Below, piece by piece: positions 1 through 11,750 of a stretch of 64,000 nucleotides of DNA. The notes beneath the pieces are model-generated. The model had not been told where the DNA came from. It ran no database searches and was given only the letters and a program-made list of their open reading frames with translations. A program made the position numbers and the translations under genes. Source of the stretch: JAITWN01 sp034002745 (GTDB lineage: Bacteria > Pseudomonadota > Gammaproteobacteria > SZUA-140); assembly GCA_034002745.1 (NCBI GenBank), contig JAVEZY010000002.1:1-64000 (forward strand). Reading direction: 5' to 3'. The first letter of the stretch is position 1. Each line of letters begins with the position of its first letter.

Positions 1-79
1 CCAGACCCGCGGCGGCGAGGATGACGCCCACGCCGACGGCGGTATAGGCGTAGATTTGAGCGATCATATCGGGTGTCAT
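1..79 (-). CDS. atpE: ATP synthase F0 subunit c, N-terminal part only
   Basis: The first 26 residues (MTPDMIAQIYAYTAVGVGVI, then LAAAGL) are visible before the window edge cuts the gene. They match the first transmembrane helix of the proton-carrying c-ring subunit; the ion-binding carboxylate in helix 2 lies outside the window. The start at 79 is preceded by AAGGAGAC at good spacing. A second ATG five bases upstream is out of frame. The gene follows atpB, the usual order of the atp operon, which fixes the assignment despite the short fragment. Confidence 0.85.
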   Translation of the reverse strand, partial: MTPDMIAQIYAYTAVGVGVILAAAGL

Positions 80-140
80 TGCATTGTCTCCTTAGTGAAT
101 ATCTGAACCATTACCGTCAAAACCGGGGCAGCGCGGCGCG

Positions 141-968
141 CTAGTGATCTTCCACGTGGGCCATGCCCAGGTACACCACGGTGAGGACCATGAAGATGAA
201 GGCCTGCAGCGTGATGATGAGCAGGTGGAAGATCAGCCATGCCAGATCGAGCACGACCTGCAGCGGGAACCAGAACAGCGCGGCGGCGCCAACCGCCATG
301 GTGCCGCCGATCAGCGCGATCAGCAGGAATACCAGCTCGCCGGCGAACAGGTTGCCGAACAGTCGCAGCCCCAGGCTAAGCGGCTTCGCCAGTTCCTCGA
401 TCAGCGTCATGACGATATTGACCGGCATCAGGAACTTGCCGAACGGGTGAAACAGGAACATCTTCAGATAGCCGATCGGACCCTTGACCTTGATGTTGTA
501 GTACACGATCAGCGCGAAGACCGTGAGGGACATGGCCAGCGTGGTGTTGAGATCGGTCGTCGGGACCGCCTTCAGATATTCGATGCCGATGAACGTCGCC
601 AACAGCGGCAGCAGGTCGACAGGGATCAGGTCCATGAAGTTCATGAGCCAGACCCACAGAAAGATGGTCAGTGCCAGCGGCGCGATCAGTGGGTTGTGGC
701 CGGGGAAGGTATCCCTGACCTGCCCCTGGACGAATTCGACGATCATCTCGACGAAATTCTGGAAGCCGAGAGGCGCGTCAGCGGTCAGTCGCTTGCCGAG
801 CCATGCCGCCGTGGCGATGATCAGCGCGCCGAGAGCGACGCTGAAGAACAGGGTGTCGACGTGCAGCGCCCAGAATCCCTTCGCCTCGCAATCGCCGACA
901 CAGAGGTTCGCAAGGTGATGCTGGATGTACTCGACTGTCCCGCCGGAGGAGCCTTCTTGTGCGCTCAC
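141..968 (-). CDS. atpB: ATP synthase F0 subunit a
   Basis: This 275-residue membrane protein forms the stator half-channels through which protons reach the c-ring. It has several hydrophobic helices and the family signature GLRLFGNLFAGE near residues 199-212, whose arginine is the essential residue facing the c subunit. A second conserved stretch (LQAFIFMVLTVVYLG) lies at the C terminus. The start codon is GTG at 968 with only a weak G-rich upstream sequence. It sits 22 bases downstream of atpI and 61 bases upstream of atpE, so it is part of the atp operon that continues out of the window. Confidence 0.95.
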   Translation of the reverse strand: MSAQEGSSGGTVEYIQHHLANLCVGDCEAKGFWALHVDTLFFSVALGALIIATAAWLGKRLTADAPLGFQNFVEMIVEFVQGQVRDTFPGHNPLIAPLALTIFLWVWLMNFMDLIPVDLLPLLATFIGIEYLKAVPTTDLNTTLAMSLTVFALIVYYNIKVKGPIGYLKMFLFHPFGKFLMPVNIVMTLIEELAKPLSLGLRLFGNLFAGELVFLLIALIGGTMAVGAAALFWFPLQVVLDLAWLIFHLLIITLQAFIFMVLTVVYLGMAHVEDH

Positions 969-990
969 GTCCCCAACCCCTATACGTTAT

Positions 991-1386
991 TTATGTTTGT
1001 GTTCGCCCGCCGCGGCGCCCGAGCGCCGTGAACGGAAAAACCAGCTGCGCTGCCACGAATCCGATGACGAGCGCCAGCGGCGCAAGGTCGAAACCGGCCA
1101 GCCCGATCGCAAACAGCGCGAGCACCAGGATGAATCTCACCACGGCGCCGGCATAGAGCACGATCTGGCTCTGCCGCAGGTCAGGCATCTTACCCGCCAG
1201 AGCCACCCCCCGGCTCAACAGCAGGGTCATCGACACGCCAATCAGTCCGCCATAAGCCGCGGATACCGCATCCCAGCGATCTCCGACGATCAGGAACACG
1301 GCAGCTACCAATGCCGCCGCGCCACACTGCAGCGCGATCAATCGCCGGGTTCCGGAATGCAGAGTTTGAACAGGGATCACGTACAA
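991..1386 (-). CDS. atpI: ATP synthase subunit I (AtpI family)
   Basis: A 131-residue protein with four hydrophobic segments, in the atp operon position that AtpI holds in other proteobacteria. AtpI is a non-structural protein thought to help c-ring assembly. The open frame begins at a TTG directly after the stop codon of the preceding gene; a GTG two codons later (position 1380) is an equally possible start. Sequence conservation in this family is low, so the call rests on size, topology and position between the AtpZ-like gene and atpB. Confidence 0.8.
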   Translation of the reverse strand: MYVIPVQTLHSGTRRLIALQCGAAALVAAVFLIVGDRWDAVSAAYGGLIGVSMTLLLSRGVALAGKMPDLRQSQIVLYAGAVVRFILVLALFAIGLAGFDLAPLALVIGFVAAQLVFPFTALGRRGGRTQT

Positions 1387-1584
1387 CTAACCCACCCTGC
1401 TCAACAGTCGGTAAACCTTAAGGAATCCACCCACCGCCCCGAGGCCGGCACATACTAGCATAAAGATCGGACGGCTATCCAGCCAATAATCAGCCAGATA
1501 TCCCAGCAGGAGACCGGACGCGATCATCGAGGTGAGTATCGTCCCACTTCCCATCAGGACGAGACTGCCGCCGGACTGTTGCAT
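1387..1584 (-). CDS. AtpZ/AtpI-like F0F1-ATPase subunit, short two-helix protein
   Basis: A 65-residue protein with two predicted transmembrane helices and the pattern GSGTILTSMIASGLLLGYLADYW, GLGAVGGFLKVYRLL (shown split), typical of the ATPase gene-1 family that precedes atpI in many atp operons. I chose the ATG at 1584: a GGAG lies just upstream and a good promoter ends 24 bases before it, while the longer frame to 1665 would start upstream of that promoter. Members are proposed to assist ATP synthase assembly or act in Mg/Ca transport. The presence of both this gene and atpI is less usual in gammaproteobacteria. Confidence 0.7.
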   Translation of the reverse strand: MQQSGGSLVLMGSGTILTSMIASGLLLGYLADYWLDSRPIFMLVCAGLGAVGGFLKVYRLLSRVG

Positions 1585-1614
1585 CAACGACTCCGCGGAA
1601 AAACTGAGCCCGGG

Positions 1615-1642
1615 AGTATACTTCAGCCACCGCGCAGCGCAA
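1615..1642 (-). promoter_or_regulatory. Sigma-70-type promoter of the atp operon
   Basis: On the minus strand a TTGCGC -35 element (1637-1642) and a TATACT -10 element (1615-1620) are separated by 16 bases. Transcription would begin near 1608 and give a leader of about 24 bases before the AtpZ-like start at 1584. It lies in the 155-base gap after parB, so the atp genes can be transcribed apart from parAB. Confidence 0.6.
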
Positions 1643-1731
1643 AGGTTTCCGCACCGACAGGCCATCGTTTACAGCGATCGATGCCCGGAACACCGCCGAC
1701 AGCTGGAAACGTCGCACCCCCCCGCCTGGCG

Positions 1732-1750
1732 GCATCCGCTCAGCGGATGC
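1732..1750. other. Inverted repeat across the parB stop codon
   Basis: GCATCCGC and GCGGATGC form a perfect 8-base stem around a 3-base loop that is the parB stop codon itself. There is no U-run after it on the minus strand, so it is not a classical intrinsic terminator; it may stabilise the 3' end of the parAB transcript or assist Rho-dependent termination. Confidence 0.3.
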
Positions 1751-2672
1751 GTTCGAGAATGCCCTGCAACTCGTCGAGACTGGTGTAGCTGATGACCAGC
1801 CGACCCTTGCCGCCGGGCTTGCAGTCGATCGCCACCGCGGCGCCCAGCCGTTCGGACAGGTCCTGCTGCAGGCGTTGCACATCGGGATCGGCGTTGCGCG
1901 CCGCAGGCTTCTTGCCGGATTTGCCGCTCTCTGCCTGCATCCGCCGCACGAGCTGTTCGGTTTCCCGCACCGACAAACCGCGCTTCGCCACGTCCTCCGC
2001 CACACGACTCTGCGCCTCACCGCCGAGGGCGAGGAGGGCGCGCGCATGACCCATCTCGATCTCGCGCAGCTCGATGCGACGCTTGACGTCATCGTTCAGC
2101 TCGCCGAGCCGCAGCAGGTTGCTGACCGCTGCGCGCGAACGTCCGACCGCATCGGCGGCCTGTTGATGGGTGATGCCGAATTCATCGATGAGGCGCCGCA
2201 ACGCCAGCGACTCTTCCATGGGATTCAGGTTTTCCCGCTGGATGTTCTCGATCAGCGCCATGGCCATCGCGGCCTGATCCGGTACGTCGCGAATGACCAC
2301 GGGTACTTCGTGCAGCTCCGCGAGCTGGGCGGCGCGCCAGCGGCGTTCGCCGGCGATGATCTCGTAGTTGCCGGAGGCGAGGGGACGCACCACGATCGGC
2401 TGGACCAGACCCTGCGCCCGAATCGAATCGGCGAGATCCTGAAGGCTCTCCTGGCGCATATCGGAACGCGGCTGATACCGGCCGCGGCACAGCATGTCCA
2501 CCGGCAAGGTGACCATGCGACCCGTCGCTGGATCGGATGAAACCGTCGGCGCATCCGTCGCGGACACGGTCGGCGCGGATTCGGCCGGACTCTCGGCCGT
2601 CACCGCCGCTGCTCCCCTTGCCGCCAGCAGGGCCTCCAGTCCACGCCCCAACCCCCGTCTCTTCACACTCAC
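1740..2672 (-). CDS. parB: Chromosome-partitioning protein ParB
   Basis: A 310-residue CTP-dependent DNA-binding clamp that loads at parS and works with ParA in chromosome segregation. The N terminus carries the short basic helix RRGLGRGLEALL that stimulates ParA. After a variable alanine-rich linker come the ParB/Sulfiredoxin motifs GERRWRAAQL (about residue 107) and ENIQRENLNPMEE (about 142), then a helix-turn-helix (QQAADAVGRSRAAVSNLLRL) and a C-terminal dimerisation region. The start is GTG at 2672 with GGGAG seven bases upstream. It follows parA by 22 bases. No perfect parS site was found in the window. Confidence 0.95.
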   Translation of the reverse strand: MSVKRRGLGRGLEALLAARGAAAVTAESPAESAPTVSATDAPTVSSDPATGRMVTLPVDMLCRGRYQPRSDMRQESLQDLADSIRAQGLVQPIVVRPLASGNYEIIAGERRWRAAQLAELHEVPVVIRDVPDQAAMAMALIENIQRENLNPMEESLALRRLIDEFGITHQQAADAVGRSRAAVSNLLRLGELNDDVKRRIELREIEMGHARALLALGGEAQSRVAEDVAKRGLSVRETEQLVRRMQAESGKSGKKPAARNADPDVQRLQQDLSERLGAAVAIDCKPGGKGRLVISYTSLDELQGILERIR

Positions 2673-2694
2673 TCGATCGCTCCCGGCATCGCGC

Positions 2695-3483
2695 TCAAAC
2701 CGTCGCCTGTGCCTCTTCCTTCATTTCCCTGCGCAGCATCTCACCGGCCAGCGCCAGATAGGCGCGCGCGCCTTGCGAGTTCTTATCATACATGATCGCC
2801 GGCAGGCCATGACTCGGCGCCTCGGCGAGACGGACATTGCGTGGGATGATGGTATTGAACACCTGCTCAGGGAAATGTGCGAGAAGCTGGGTCGATACGT
2901 CATTGGCCAGATTGTTGCGGGGGTCGTACATGGTGCGCAGCAGGCCCTCGATGCGCAGATCGAAGTTGAGCGTGGTGCGGATCTGCTCAATGGTGTCGAG
3001 CAGGGCAGTGAGTCCTTCCAGCGCATAGTACTCGCACTGCATCGGAATGATGACCCCCTGCGCTGCGACCAGCGCATTCAGCGTCAGCATGTTGAGCGCG
3101 GGCGGGCAGTCGATGATTATGTAATCAAAGGAATCGGCGGTGGAGGCGAGGGCGGCGCGCAGGCGGCGCTCGCTTTCCGGCCGCGTCATCAGCTCGACCT
3201 CGGCCACCGTCAGGTCGCCGTTCGCCGGCAACAGGGCGTAGCCCGCAGCCACTTCGCGCACGATGGCATCTTCCAGCGCGCACTCCCCGAGCAGGACCTC
3301 ACAGCTAGTGGCGCCCAGCGCCGATTTGTCGACGCCGCTGCCCATGGTGGCATTACCTTGCGGATCGAGGTCCACAAGCAGCACCCGGCGGCGCGTGGCG
3401 GCAAGAGAAGCCGCCAGATTGACGCTGGTCGTCGTCTTGCCCACGCCACCCTTCTGGTTGGCTACTGCAATGATTCGAGTCAT
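2695..3483 (-). CDS. parA: Chromosome-partitioning ATPase ParA (Soj)
   Basis: A 262-residue deviant-Walker P-loop ATPase that drives segregation of ParB-bound origins. The N terminus shows the signature KGGVGKTTTSVNLAASLA (residues 11-28) with the ParA-specific second lysine, followed by the switch aspartate in LVDLDPQGNATMG and a third motif DYIIIDCPP near residue 119. The start ATG at 3483 has no strong Shine-Dalgarno sequence. A 100-base gap separates it from rsmG upstream and parB follows closely, the standard origin-proximal order. Confidence 0.96.
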   Translation of the reverse strand: MTRIIAVANQKGGVGKTTTSVNLAASLAATRRRVLLVDLDPQGNATMGSGVDKSALGATSCEVLLGECALEDAIVREVAAGYALLPANGDLTVAEVELMTRPESERRLRAALASTADSFDYIIIDCPPALNMLTLNALVAAQGVIIPMQCEYYALEGLTALLDTIEQIRTTLNFDLRIEGLLRTMYDPRNNLANDVSTQLLAHFPEQVFNTIIPRNVRLAEAPSHGLPAIMYDKNSQGARAYLALAGEMLRREMKEEAQATV

Positions 3484-3583
3484 GAAAAACCAGTGAAAAA
3501 TGGAAAGTTAACAGTAAGCGGAGAGCGATACCACTTGCCCGGCGCAGTCCTCGCTCGTACGGGAGACAGCGAGCGGTTCCCGC

Positions 3584-4269
3584 TCACTCCCTTTCCAGGA
3601 TCACCAGACATCGCTCGGCGTCGAGACCGGGGACGCTCAGCGGCTCCATGCCGAGCAAACGCCATCCGGCGGGCAGGGCAGCGAGCTCAGCTTCCGCGGA
3701 CCGGCTCTTCATCGCCATCAGCCGACCGCCGCGGCGGCAGAGCGGCGCCGCCACCTCCGCCAGCTCGCCAAGCGAGCTGAAAGCCCGCGACACAACCGCG
3801 TCGAAGGATCGCGGCGGCCGATAATGTTCAACCCGCTCGGTAACGACCGAAATATCGGCTCCCGCCTCGCACAGCGCCCCCACCGCCTGCACCAGAAAGC
3901 GGGTCTTCTTGCGGTTGCTGTCGAGCAGCGTCACCTCGAGATCAGGCCGCGCCAGCGCCAGCGGAATGCCCGGCAGGCCGGCACCGGTGCCTATGTCCAG
4001 CACGGTCGCCGGCCCCTTAATGTAAGGGACGATGCTCAGGCTGTCGAGCAGCAGGCGGATCACCATCTGCTCCGGTTCACGCACGGCGGTCAGGTTGTAG
4101 GTCGAATTCCAGCGATGGAGCAGGGCCAGATAATCGAGCAGATGCGAGCGGGTGGCCTCATCCAGCGGCACGCCCATGGTCTCGGAGCCCTGCACGAGCA
4201 AAGCGGCGAGTCGGGCGCGAGCATCGGCGGAGAATGGGACTCCGGCGCCCTGTTTGCGCTGCGACAGGC

Positions 4270-4273
<4 letters not shown>
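3584..4273 (-). CDS. rsmG: 16S rRNA (guanine-527-N7) methyltransferase RsmG
   Basis: A 229-residue class I SAM methyltransferase that makes m7G527 in 16S rRNA. The SAM-binding loop VLDIGTGAGLPGIPLAL lies near residue 75, followed by the family-specific DSNRKKTRFL and the SRAFSSL motif. The frame is open further upstream, but ATG 4273 fits the family N terminus, and its ATGA overlap with the glgP stop codon suggests translational coupling. rsmG normally follows mnmG; here it follows glgP and mnmG is 30 kb away. Confidence 0.93.
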
Positions 4274-6801
<2,528 letters not shown>

Positions 6802-6862
6802 CGCGGATCCTCGGCCAGGCCTCTGTCGCAGAAGCGAAAAGATTGTCCGGTAAAATGTATTG

Positions 6863-6890
6863 AGTATATTATCAGCCTCCACCCTGTCAA
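6863..6890 (-). promoter_or_regulatory. Near-consensus sigma-70 promoter for glgP-rsmG
   Basis: On the minus strand there is a perfect TTGACA (6885-6890), a 16-base spacer and TATACT (6863-6868). Transcription would begin near 6856, giving a leader of about 55 bases before glgP. This is one of the strongest promoter matches in the window, and it can supply rsmG as well because the two genes overlap. Confidence 0.7.
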
Positions 6891-6910
6891 AATTTGCCCC
6901 CTCACGCCCA

Positions 6911-8995
6911 ATGCCTGGCACGCTAACAAGGTCTTCACGCGTACGTCGCTCCGGCGAGAATGACCGACGCCTGCCCGCATCGCGGTCCACCCGCCTGCGC
7001 AGCGCAATCTACGCGCTCATGCTGACGGCGACGTCCGGCCTGGCCGCAGCTGCAGGACCGGCGGATCCCGACGCGGTGACCCTGAACCTCAAGGATGCGG
7101 ATATCGGTGCGGTGATCGGCACCGTCTCGGAAGTGACGGGACGGAACTTCATCGTCGACCCCCGCGTCAAGGGCCGGGTGACGATCGTGTCCTCGCGGCC
7201 GATGGGCAGGGACGAGGTATACCAGGTGTTTCTTTCCGTGCTCGACGTGCACGGATTCGCCGCCATCGACAGCGGCAGCGTCACCAAGATCGTTCCGGAT
7301 GCCAACGCCAAGCAGCTCGCCGTTCCGACGGCCGACGAATCGAGGCGCAGCTCCGGAGACGAGGTGGTCACGCGCGTCATCGAACTGCGCAGCGTATCCG
7401 CGGCCCAGCTGGTGCCGATCCTGCGACCGCTGGTCCCGCAGCAGGGGCACATGGCGGCGTACGTGCCGAGCAACATGCTCATCGTTTCCGACCGCGCGTC
7501 GAACATCGCCCGCCTGGTCAACATCATCAATCGCATCGACGTGCGCGGCGACGACGAGATCGAAGTGGTCACGCTGAGCCATGCCTCGTCGGGGGAAGTG
7601 GTCCGCATTCTCAACGCCCTCGACCAGCAGCGGCGTGCCCAGCGTGGCGGCGGCGCCGATGGCGCCGAGGAAGCGCCGGTCCTGATCGCGGATGAACGTA
7701 CCAACAGCGTCCTGATCGGAGGCGGCAAGAGCGGACGACTGCGGCTGCGCACCATCATCACGCATCTCGACACGCCGCTGCAGTCCGAAGGCAACACCCA
7801 GGTCTATTACCTGCGCTACGCGCGGGCCGCCGATCTGGTGGAGGTACTCGCGGGCGTCAGCTCCAGCGTCGAGCAGCAGGCCCAGGCGCCGGGCGCCAGC
7901 GGACAGGGCGGGCCGGCAGGGCGCAACATGCCGGTCAACATACAGGCCGACGAAAACACGAACGCGCTGGTGATCACCGCGCCCCCGGACATTCTGCGCG
8001 CGCTGGAGGGCGTGATCAGGCAGCTCGACGTGCGCCGCGCCCAGGTTCATGTCGAAGGCATCATCGCCGAGATCTCGTCCACCTTCGACGCCGAGCTCGG
8101 CATGGAGTGGGTCGTGGACGGCAGCCCGGGCGGCAACGGCCCGGTCGGCGTGAGCAACTTCCGCACCGGCAGCGCCAGCTCGATCGCCGACATCGCCGGC
8201 AGCGTCATCACCGGCACATCGCTGCCCAACATCGGCGACGGTCTGACGCTGGCGATCGGCCGCTTCAATTCGAACAACATCAACTTCGGCACGCTGATCA
8301 GGGCGCTGAAGAGCGACGGCTCCACCAACATCCTGTCGACACCCACCCTCGTGACGCTGGACAATCAGGAGGCCGAGATCGTGGTCGGCGAAGAGGTGCC
8401 CTTCGTCACCGGTTCGTTCACCACCGCCACCAGCGACTTCAACAACCCGTTCCAGACCATAGAACGCCAGAACGTCGGCATCACTCTCCGGGTGCGGCCG
8501 CAGATCAACGAAGGCGATGCCATCAAGCTCGACATCGAACAGCAGATCGACAGCCTGAGTCCGAGCACACAGGCGGTGGACCTGATCACCAACACACGCT
8601 CGATCAAGACCAGCATCATCATCGATGATGGTCAGGTCGTCGTGCTGGGCGGCCTGATCCGCGACGATCTGCAGGAAACCGTGCGCAAGGTTCCGCTGCT
8701 TGGCGATCTGCCGCTGCTTGGCTGGGCCTTCCGCTCGCAGACCACCTCCAAGGCCAAGACCAACCTGATGGTGTTCCTCAAGCCGACCATCATCCGCGAC
8801 AAGGCGCTGGCACATGGTCTAACCAGCAGCAAGTACAATTTCATACGTGCAATGCAGGTCGATGTTCGGGAAAAGGGCCTGCTGATGCTGCCACGAGAGG
8901 AAGCGCCGGTGCTGCCGAGGTTCGACGAACTGCTGGCCGTGCCGCCGTCCCTGGTCCCCGAGGAACCCGCAGATGCCCGAGAGCCGCGTTCATGA
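6911..8995 (+). CDS. gspD: Type II secretion outer-membrane secretin GspD
   Basis: About 694 residues forming the outer-membrane channel of the type II secretion system. After a hydrophobic signal segment (IYALMLTATSGLAAAAG) come the N0 domain (VTLNLKDADIGAVIGTV), three N1-N3 repeats with the pattern NALVITAPPD, and the C-terminal secretin domain with VPFVTGSFTTA and VVVLGGLIRDDLQE. I chose ATG 6911; the frame extends to a TTG at 6860 and neither has a clear Shine-Dalgarno. No lipobox is present. It overlaps gspE by 23 bases and leads the operon; gspC is missing upstream. Confidence 0.93.
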   Translation: MPGTLTRSSRVRRSGENDRRLPASRSTRLRSAIYALMLTATSGLAAAAGPADPDAVTLNLKDADIGAVIGTVSEVTGRNFIVDPRVKGRVTIVSSRPMGRDEVYQVFLSVLDVHGFAAIDSGSVTKIVPDANAKQLAVPTADESRRSSGDEVVTRVIELRSVSAAQLVPILRPLVPQQGHMAAYVPSNMLIVSDRASNIARLVNIINRIDVRGDDEIEVVTLSHASSGEVVRILNALDQQRRAQRGGGADGAEEAPVLIADERTNSVLIGGGKSGRLRLRTIITHLDTPLQSEGNTQVYYLRYARAADLVEVLAGVSSSVEQQAQAPGASGQGGPAGRNMPVNIQADENTNALVITAPPDILRALEGVIRQLDVRRAQVHVEGIIAEISSTFDAELGMEWVVDGSPGGNGPVGVSNFRTGSASSIADIAGSVITGTSLPNIGDGLTLAIGRFNSNNINFGTLIRALKSDGSTNILSTPTLVTLDNQEAEIVVGEEVPFVTGSFTTATSDFNNPFQTIERQNVGITLRVRPQINEGDAIKLDIEQQIDSLSPSTQAVDLITNTRSIKTSIIIDDGQVVVLGGLIRDDLQETVRKVPLLGDLPLLGWAFRSQTTSKAKTNLMVFLKPTIIRDKALAHGLTSSKYNFIRAMQVDVREKGLLMLPREEAPVLPRFDELLAVPPSLVPEEPADAREPRS

Positions 8996-10517
8996 GCATC
9001 CGCCCGCGCGCGACGGCGTCGTAACGCCGCCGCGCGACGAACGGGGGCGGATGCTGCCGTTCGCCTACGCCAAGCGTCACGGCGTACTGGCAAGCGGCCA
9101 TGACGAACTGGGCCGCGCCATCATTGCCTGCCGCGGCAGCGCCAGCGCCCAGGTGCTGGCCGAAGTGCGCCGCTTCCTGCACGCGCCGCTTTCCATCAGG
9201 CAGCTTGCCCCCGAGCAATTCGACAACATGCTGCAATCCGCATACGAGTCGAAGGCGGCGCAGGCGATGCAGATGATGGGCGAAATCGGCGAAGAGATGG
9301 ACCTTTCGCACATCGCACAACAGCTGCCCGAGCCCGAAGACCTGCTCGAGAGCGAGGATGACGCACCCATCATCCGGCTGATCAACGCCCTGCTCACCGA
9401 AGCGGTGAAGATGAACGCTTCCGACATCCACATCGAGCCCTACGAGAACCGCCTGGTGGTGCGTTTTCGCGTCGACGGCGTGCTGCGCGAAGTGCTCGAG
9501 CCGGCGCGCGCGCTGGCGCCGATCCTGGTGTCCCGCGTCAAGGTGATGGCCAAGCTCGACATCGCCGAGAAGCGCCTGCCCCAGGACGGACGCATCTCGC
9601 TGCGCATCGCGGGCCGCGCCGTGGACGTGCGCGTCTCGACCCTGCCGAGCGGTCATGGCGAGCGCGTGGTGATGCGCCTGCTCGACAAGCAGGCCGGCCG
9701 TCTCGATCTGGAGCATCTCGGCATGTCGGCGGCCAATCTGGAGCAGATCGAACGCATCATCCATCGCCCGCATGGCATCATCCTGGTCACCGGACCGACG
9801 GGGTCGGGAAAGACGACTTCGCTCTATGCCATGCTCACCCGGCTCAACGATCGCCAGCGCAACATCATGACGGTCGAGGATCCGATCGAGTACTACATCG
9901 ACGGCATCAGTCAGACCCAGGTCCAGATGAAGGTCGACATGAGCTTCGCTCGCGGCCTGCGCGCGATCCTGCGCCAGGATCCGGACGTGGTGATGGTGGG
10001 CGAGATCCGCGACCTGGAGACCGCCGAGATCGCCGTGCAGGCCAGTCTCACCGGGCACCTGGTGCTCTCGACCCTGCACACCAATACCGCCATCGGCGCG
10101 GTGATGCGCCTGCGCGACATGGGCGTGGAACCATTCCTGCTTTCCTCCAGCCTGATCGGTGTGCTCGCGCAACGCCTGGTGAGGCTGCTCTGTCCGCATT
10201 GCAGGCGCGCCTACGAAGCCGATGCGACGGAGCGTGCCGACCTCGGCGTCACCGGCGATGAGCCACTGACGCTGTATGCGCCCGTCGGCTGCAAGGCCTG
10301 CAACCAGACCGGTTTTCACGGTCGTACCGCGATCTTCGAGGTGGTTGAGATCAACGAGCGAATGCGGCGCATGATCCATGACCGCGTTTCGGAGCAGGAG
10401 ATGGAATCCTATGCTCACACCCGCAGCCCCAGCATCTACGCCGACGGCGTACGGCGCGTGCTGAACGGCGCCACCACGCTGGAAGAGGTACTGCGCGTCA
10501 CCCACGAGATGGAGTGA
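8973..10517 (+). CDS. gspE: Type II secretion ATPase GspE
   Basis: A 514-residue cytoplasmic hexameric ATPase that powers pseudopilus assembly. It has the GspE N-terminal domain, Walker A GPTGSGKTTSLY near residue 274, the Asp box MTVEDPIEY, Walker B (DPDVVMVGEIRDLETAE), the His box STLHTN, and two CxxC pairs of a zinc-binding C-terminal module (CPHC, CKAC). Its length is slightly above the usual 495-505. The start overlaps gspD by 23 bases and gspF begins one base after its stop, so the genes are translationally linked. Confidence 0.96.
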   Translation: MPESRVHEHPPARDGVVTPPRDERGRMLPFAYAKRHGVLASGHDELGRAIIACRGSASAQVLAEVRRFLHAPLSIRQLAPEQFDNMLQSAYESKAAQAMQMMGEIGEEMDLSHIAQQLPEPEDLLESEDDAPIIRLINALLTEAVKMNASDIHIEPYENRLVVRFRVDGVLREVLEPARALAPILVSRVKVMAKLDIAEKRLPQDGRISLRIAGRAVDVRVSTLPSGHGERVVMRLLDKQAGRLDLEHLGMSAANLEQIERIIHRPHGIILVTGPTGSGKTTSLYAMLTRLNDRQRNIMTVEDPIEYYIDGISQTQVQMKVDMSFARGLRAILRQDPDVVMVGEIRDLETAEIAVQASLTGHLVLSTLHTNTAIGAVMRLRDMGVEPFLLSSSLIGVLAQRLVRLLCPHCRRAYEADATERADLGVTGDEPLTLYAPVGCKACNQTGFHGRTAIFEVVEINERMRRMIHDRVSEQEMESYAHTRSPSIYADGVRRVLNGATTLEEVLRVTHEME

Positions 10518-10518
10518 C

Positions 10519-11739
10519 ATGGGCGCCTACGAATACACAGCCCTCGACAACCGGGGCCGGGAAAAGAAGGGCGTCATCGAAGGCGATACGCCGCGGCAGA
10601 TCCGCCAGATCCTGCGCGAACGCGGGCTGGCCCCGCTCACCGTCTCGGAAATTGCCCGGCAGGATCGCGAGCCGGGCCGCCGCTGGTACCTGCGGCGCCC
10701 CAGCGGCGCCAGCCCCGGCGACATCTCCCTCGTCACGCGCCAGTTCGCCACGCTGGTGCGCGCCGGCCTGCCGATCGAGGAGGCGTTGAGCGCGGTTGCT
10801 GAGCAGTCCGAGAAGGCGCGCATCAAGAGCATGGTATTCGCGATCCGCGCGCGAATCATGGAGGGTCAGTCGCTCGCACGTGCGCTCGGCACCTTCCCCC
10901 GCGCCTTTCCCGACCTCTACCGGGCGACCGTCGCCGCCGGCGAGCAGTCAGGGCATCTCGACACCGTTCTCGACCGCCTGGCGGATTACACCGAGGGGCG
11001 GCAGGCGCTGCGGCAGAACGTGATGCTGGCGCTGCTCTATCCGGTGCTGGTCATCATCGTCGCCATCCTCGTGGTCACGCTGCTGCTCGCCTACGTAGTA
11101 CCGCAGGTGGTCACGGTATTCGCGGACATGGGCCAGGAACTGCCCGCCCTGACGCGCATGCTCATCGCATCCAGTGATTTCGTCCGCGAATGGGGGCTGC
11201 TGTTGCTGCTGCTCGCGGTCGCCGGTTTCGTGGCGGCACGCCTGTTGCTGCGTCGCTACGGCCCACGACGCGCCTGGCATGCCTTCCTGCTGCGCCTGCC
11301 GCTGGTCTCGCGCCTGCTGCGCGGCATGAACGCGGCGCGCTTCGCACGCACACTGAGCATCCTTGCCGAAAGCGGCGTGCCGGTGCTCGAGGCGCTCGGT
11401 ATCGCGGCGGAGGTGATCATCCATCTGCCGATGCGCGAAGCAGTGACCAGCGCATCGCGCCAGGTGCGGGAAGGGGCCAGCCTCAACCGTGCGCTGGCGC
11501 GCAGCGGCTATTTTCCACCGCTGACCGTTCATCTGATCGCCAGCGGCGAAGCGAGCGGCCGTCTCGAAGCGATGCTCGAAAGAGCGGCGATCAGCCAGGA
11601 ACGCGAGCTCGAAACCGTGGTCAAGACGGTGGTTGGCCTGTTCGGACCGTTCCTGATCCTGATAATGGGGGGTATAGTACTGCTGATCGTGCTGGCCATC
11701 CTGCTGCCGATCTTCAATCTCAACCAGTTGGTCCTTTAG
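10519..11739 (+). CDS. gspF: Type II secretion inner-membrane platform protein GspF
   Basis: A 406-residue polytopic membrane protein that couples GspE to the pseudopilus. Two repeats of the T2SSF domain are visible, each with the TLVRAGLPIEEAL or ILAESGVPVLEAL pattern, separated and followed by hydrophobic helices (ALLYPVLVIIVAILVVTLLLAYV, shown in part, and the C-terminal IVLLIVLAILLPIF). The N terminus has the typical MGAYEYTALDNRGREKKG. Length and order are normal for the family. Confidence 0.96.
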   Translation: MGAYEYTALDNRGREKKGVIEGDTPRQIRQILRERGLAPLTVSEIARQDREPGRRWYLRRPSGASPGDISLVTRQFATLVRAGLPIEEALSAVAEQSEKARIKSMVFAIRARIMEGQSLARALGTFPRAFPDLYRATVAAGEQSGHLDTVLDRLADYTEGRQALRQNVMLALLYPVLVIIVAILVVTLLLAYVVPQVVTVFADMGQELPALTRMLIASSDFVREWGLLLLLLAVAGFVAARLLLRRYGPRRAWHAFLLRLPLVSRLLRGMNAARFARTLSILAESGVPVLEALGIAAEVIIHLPMREAVTSASRQVREGASLNRALARSGYFPPLTVHLIASGEASGRLEAMLERAAISQERELETVVKTVVGLFGPFLILIMGGIVLLIVLAILLPIFNLNQLVL

Positions 11740-11750
11740 GATAATCAAGC

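Noticed and set aside
148..163. A CCACGTGG-centred near-palindrome resembling a Pseudomonas-type parS
   Set aside because: It lies in the last codons of atpB where the bases encode AHVEDH, and three of sixteen positions differ from the consensus, so chance is the simpler reading.
144..1031. A 295-codon open frame on the plus strand opposite atpB
   Set aside because: It is antisense to a well conserved gene, is rich in Arg, Gln and His as shadows of GC-rich genes are, and has no ribosome site or family motif.
6935..8815. A 626-codon open frame opposite gspD
   Set aside because: It is fully antisense to the secretin gene and lacks recognisable domains; high GC content commonly leaves such frames open.
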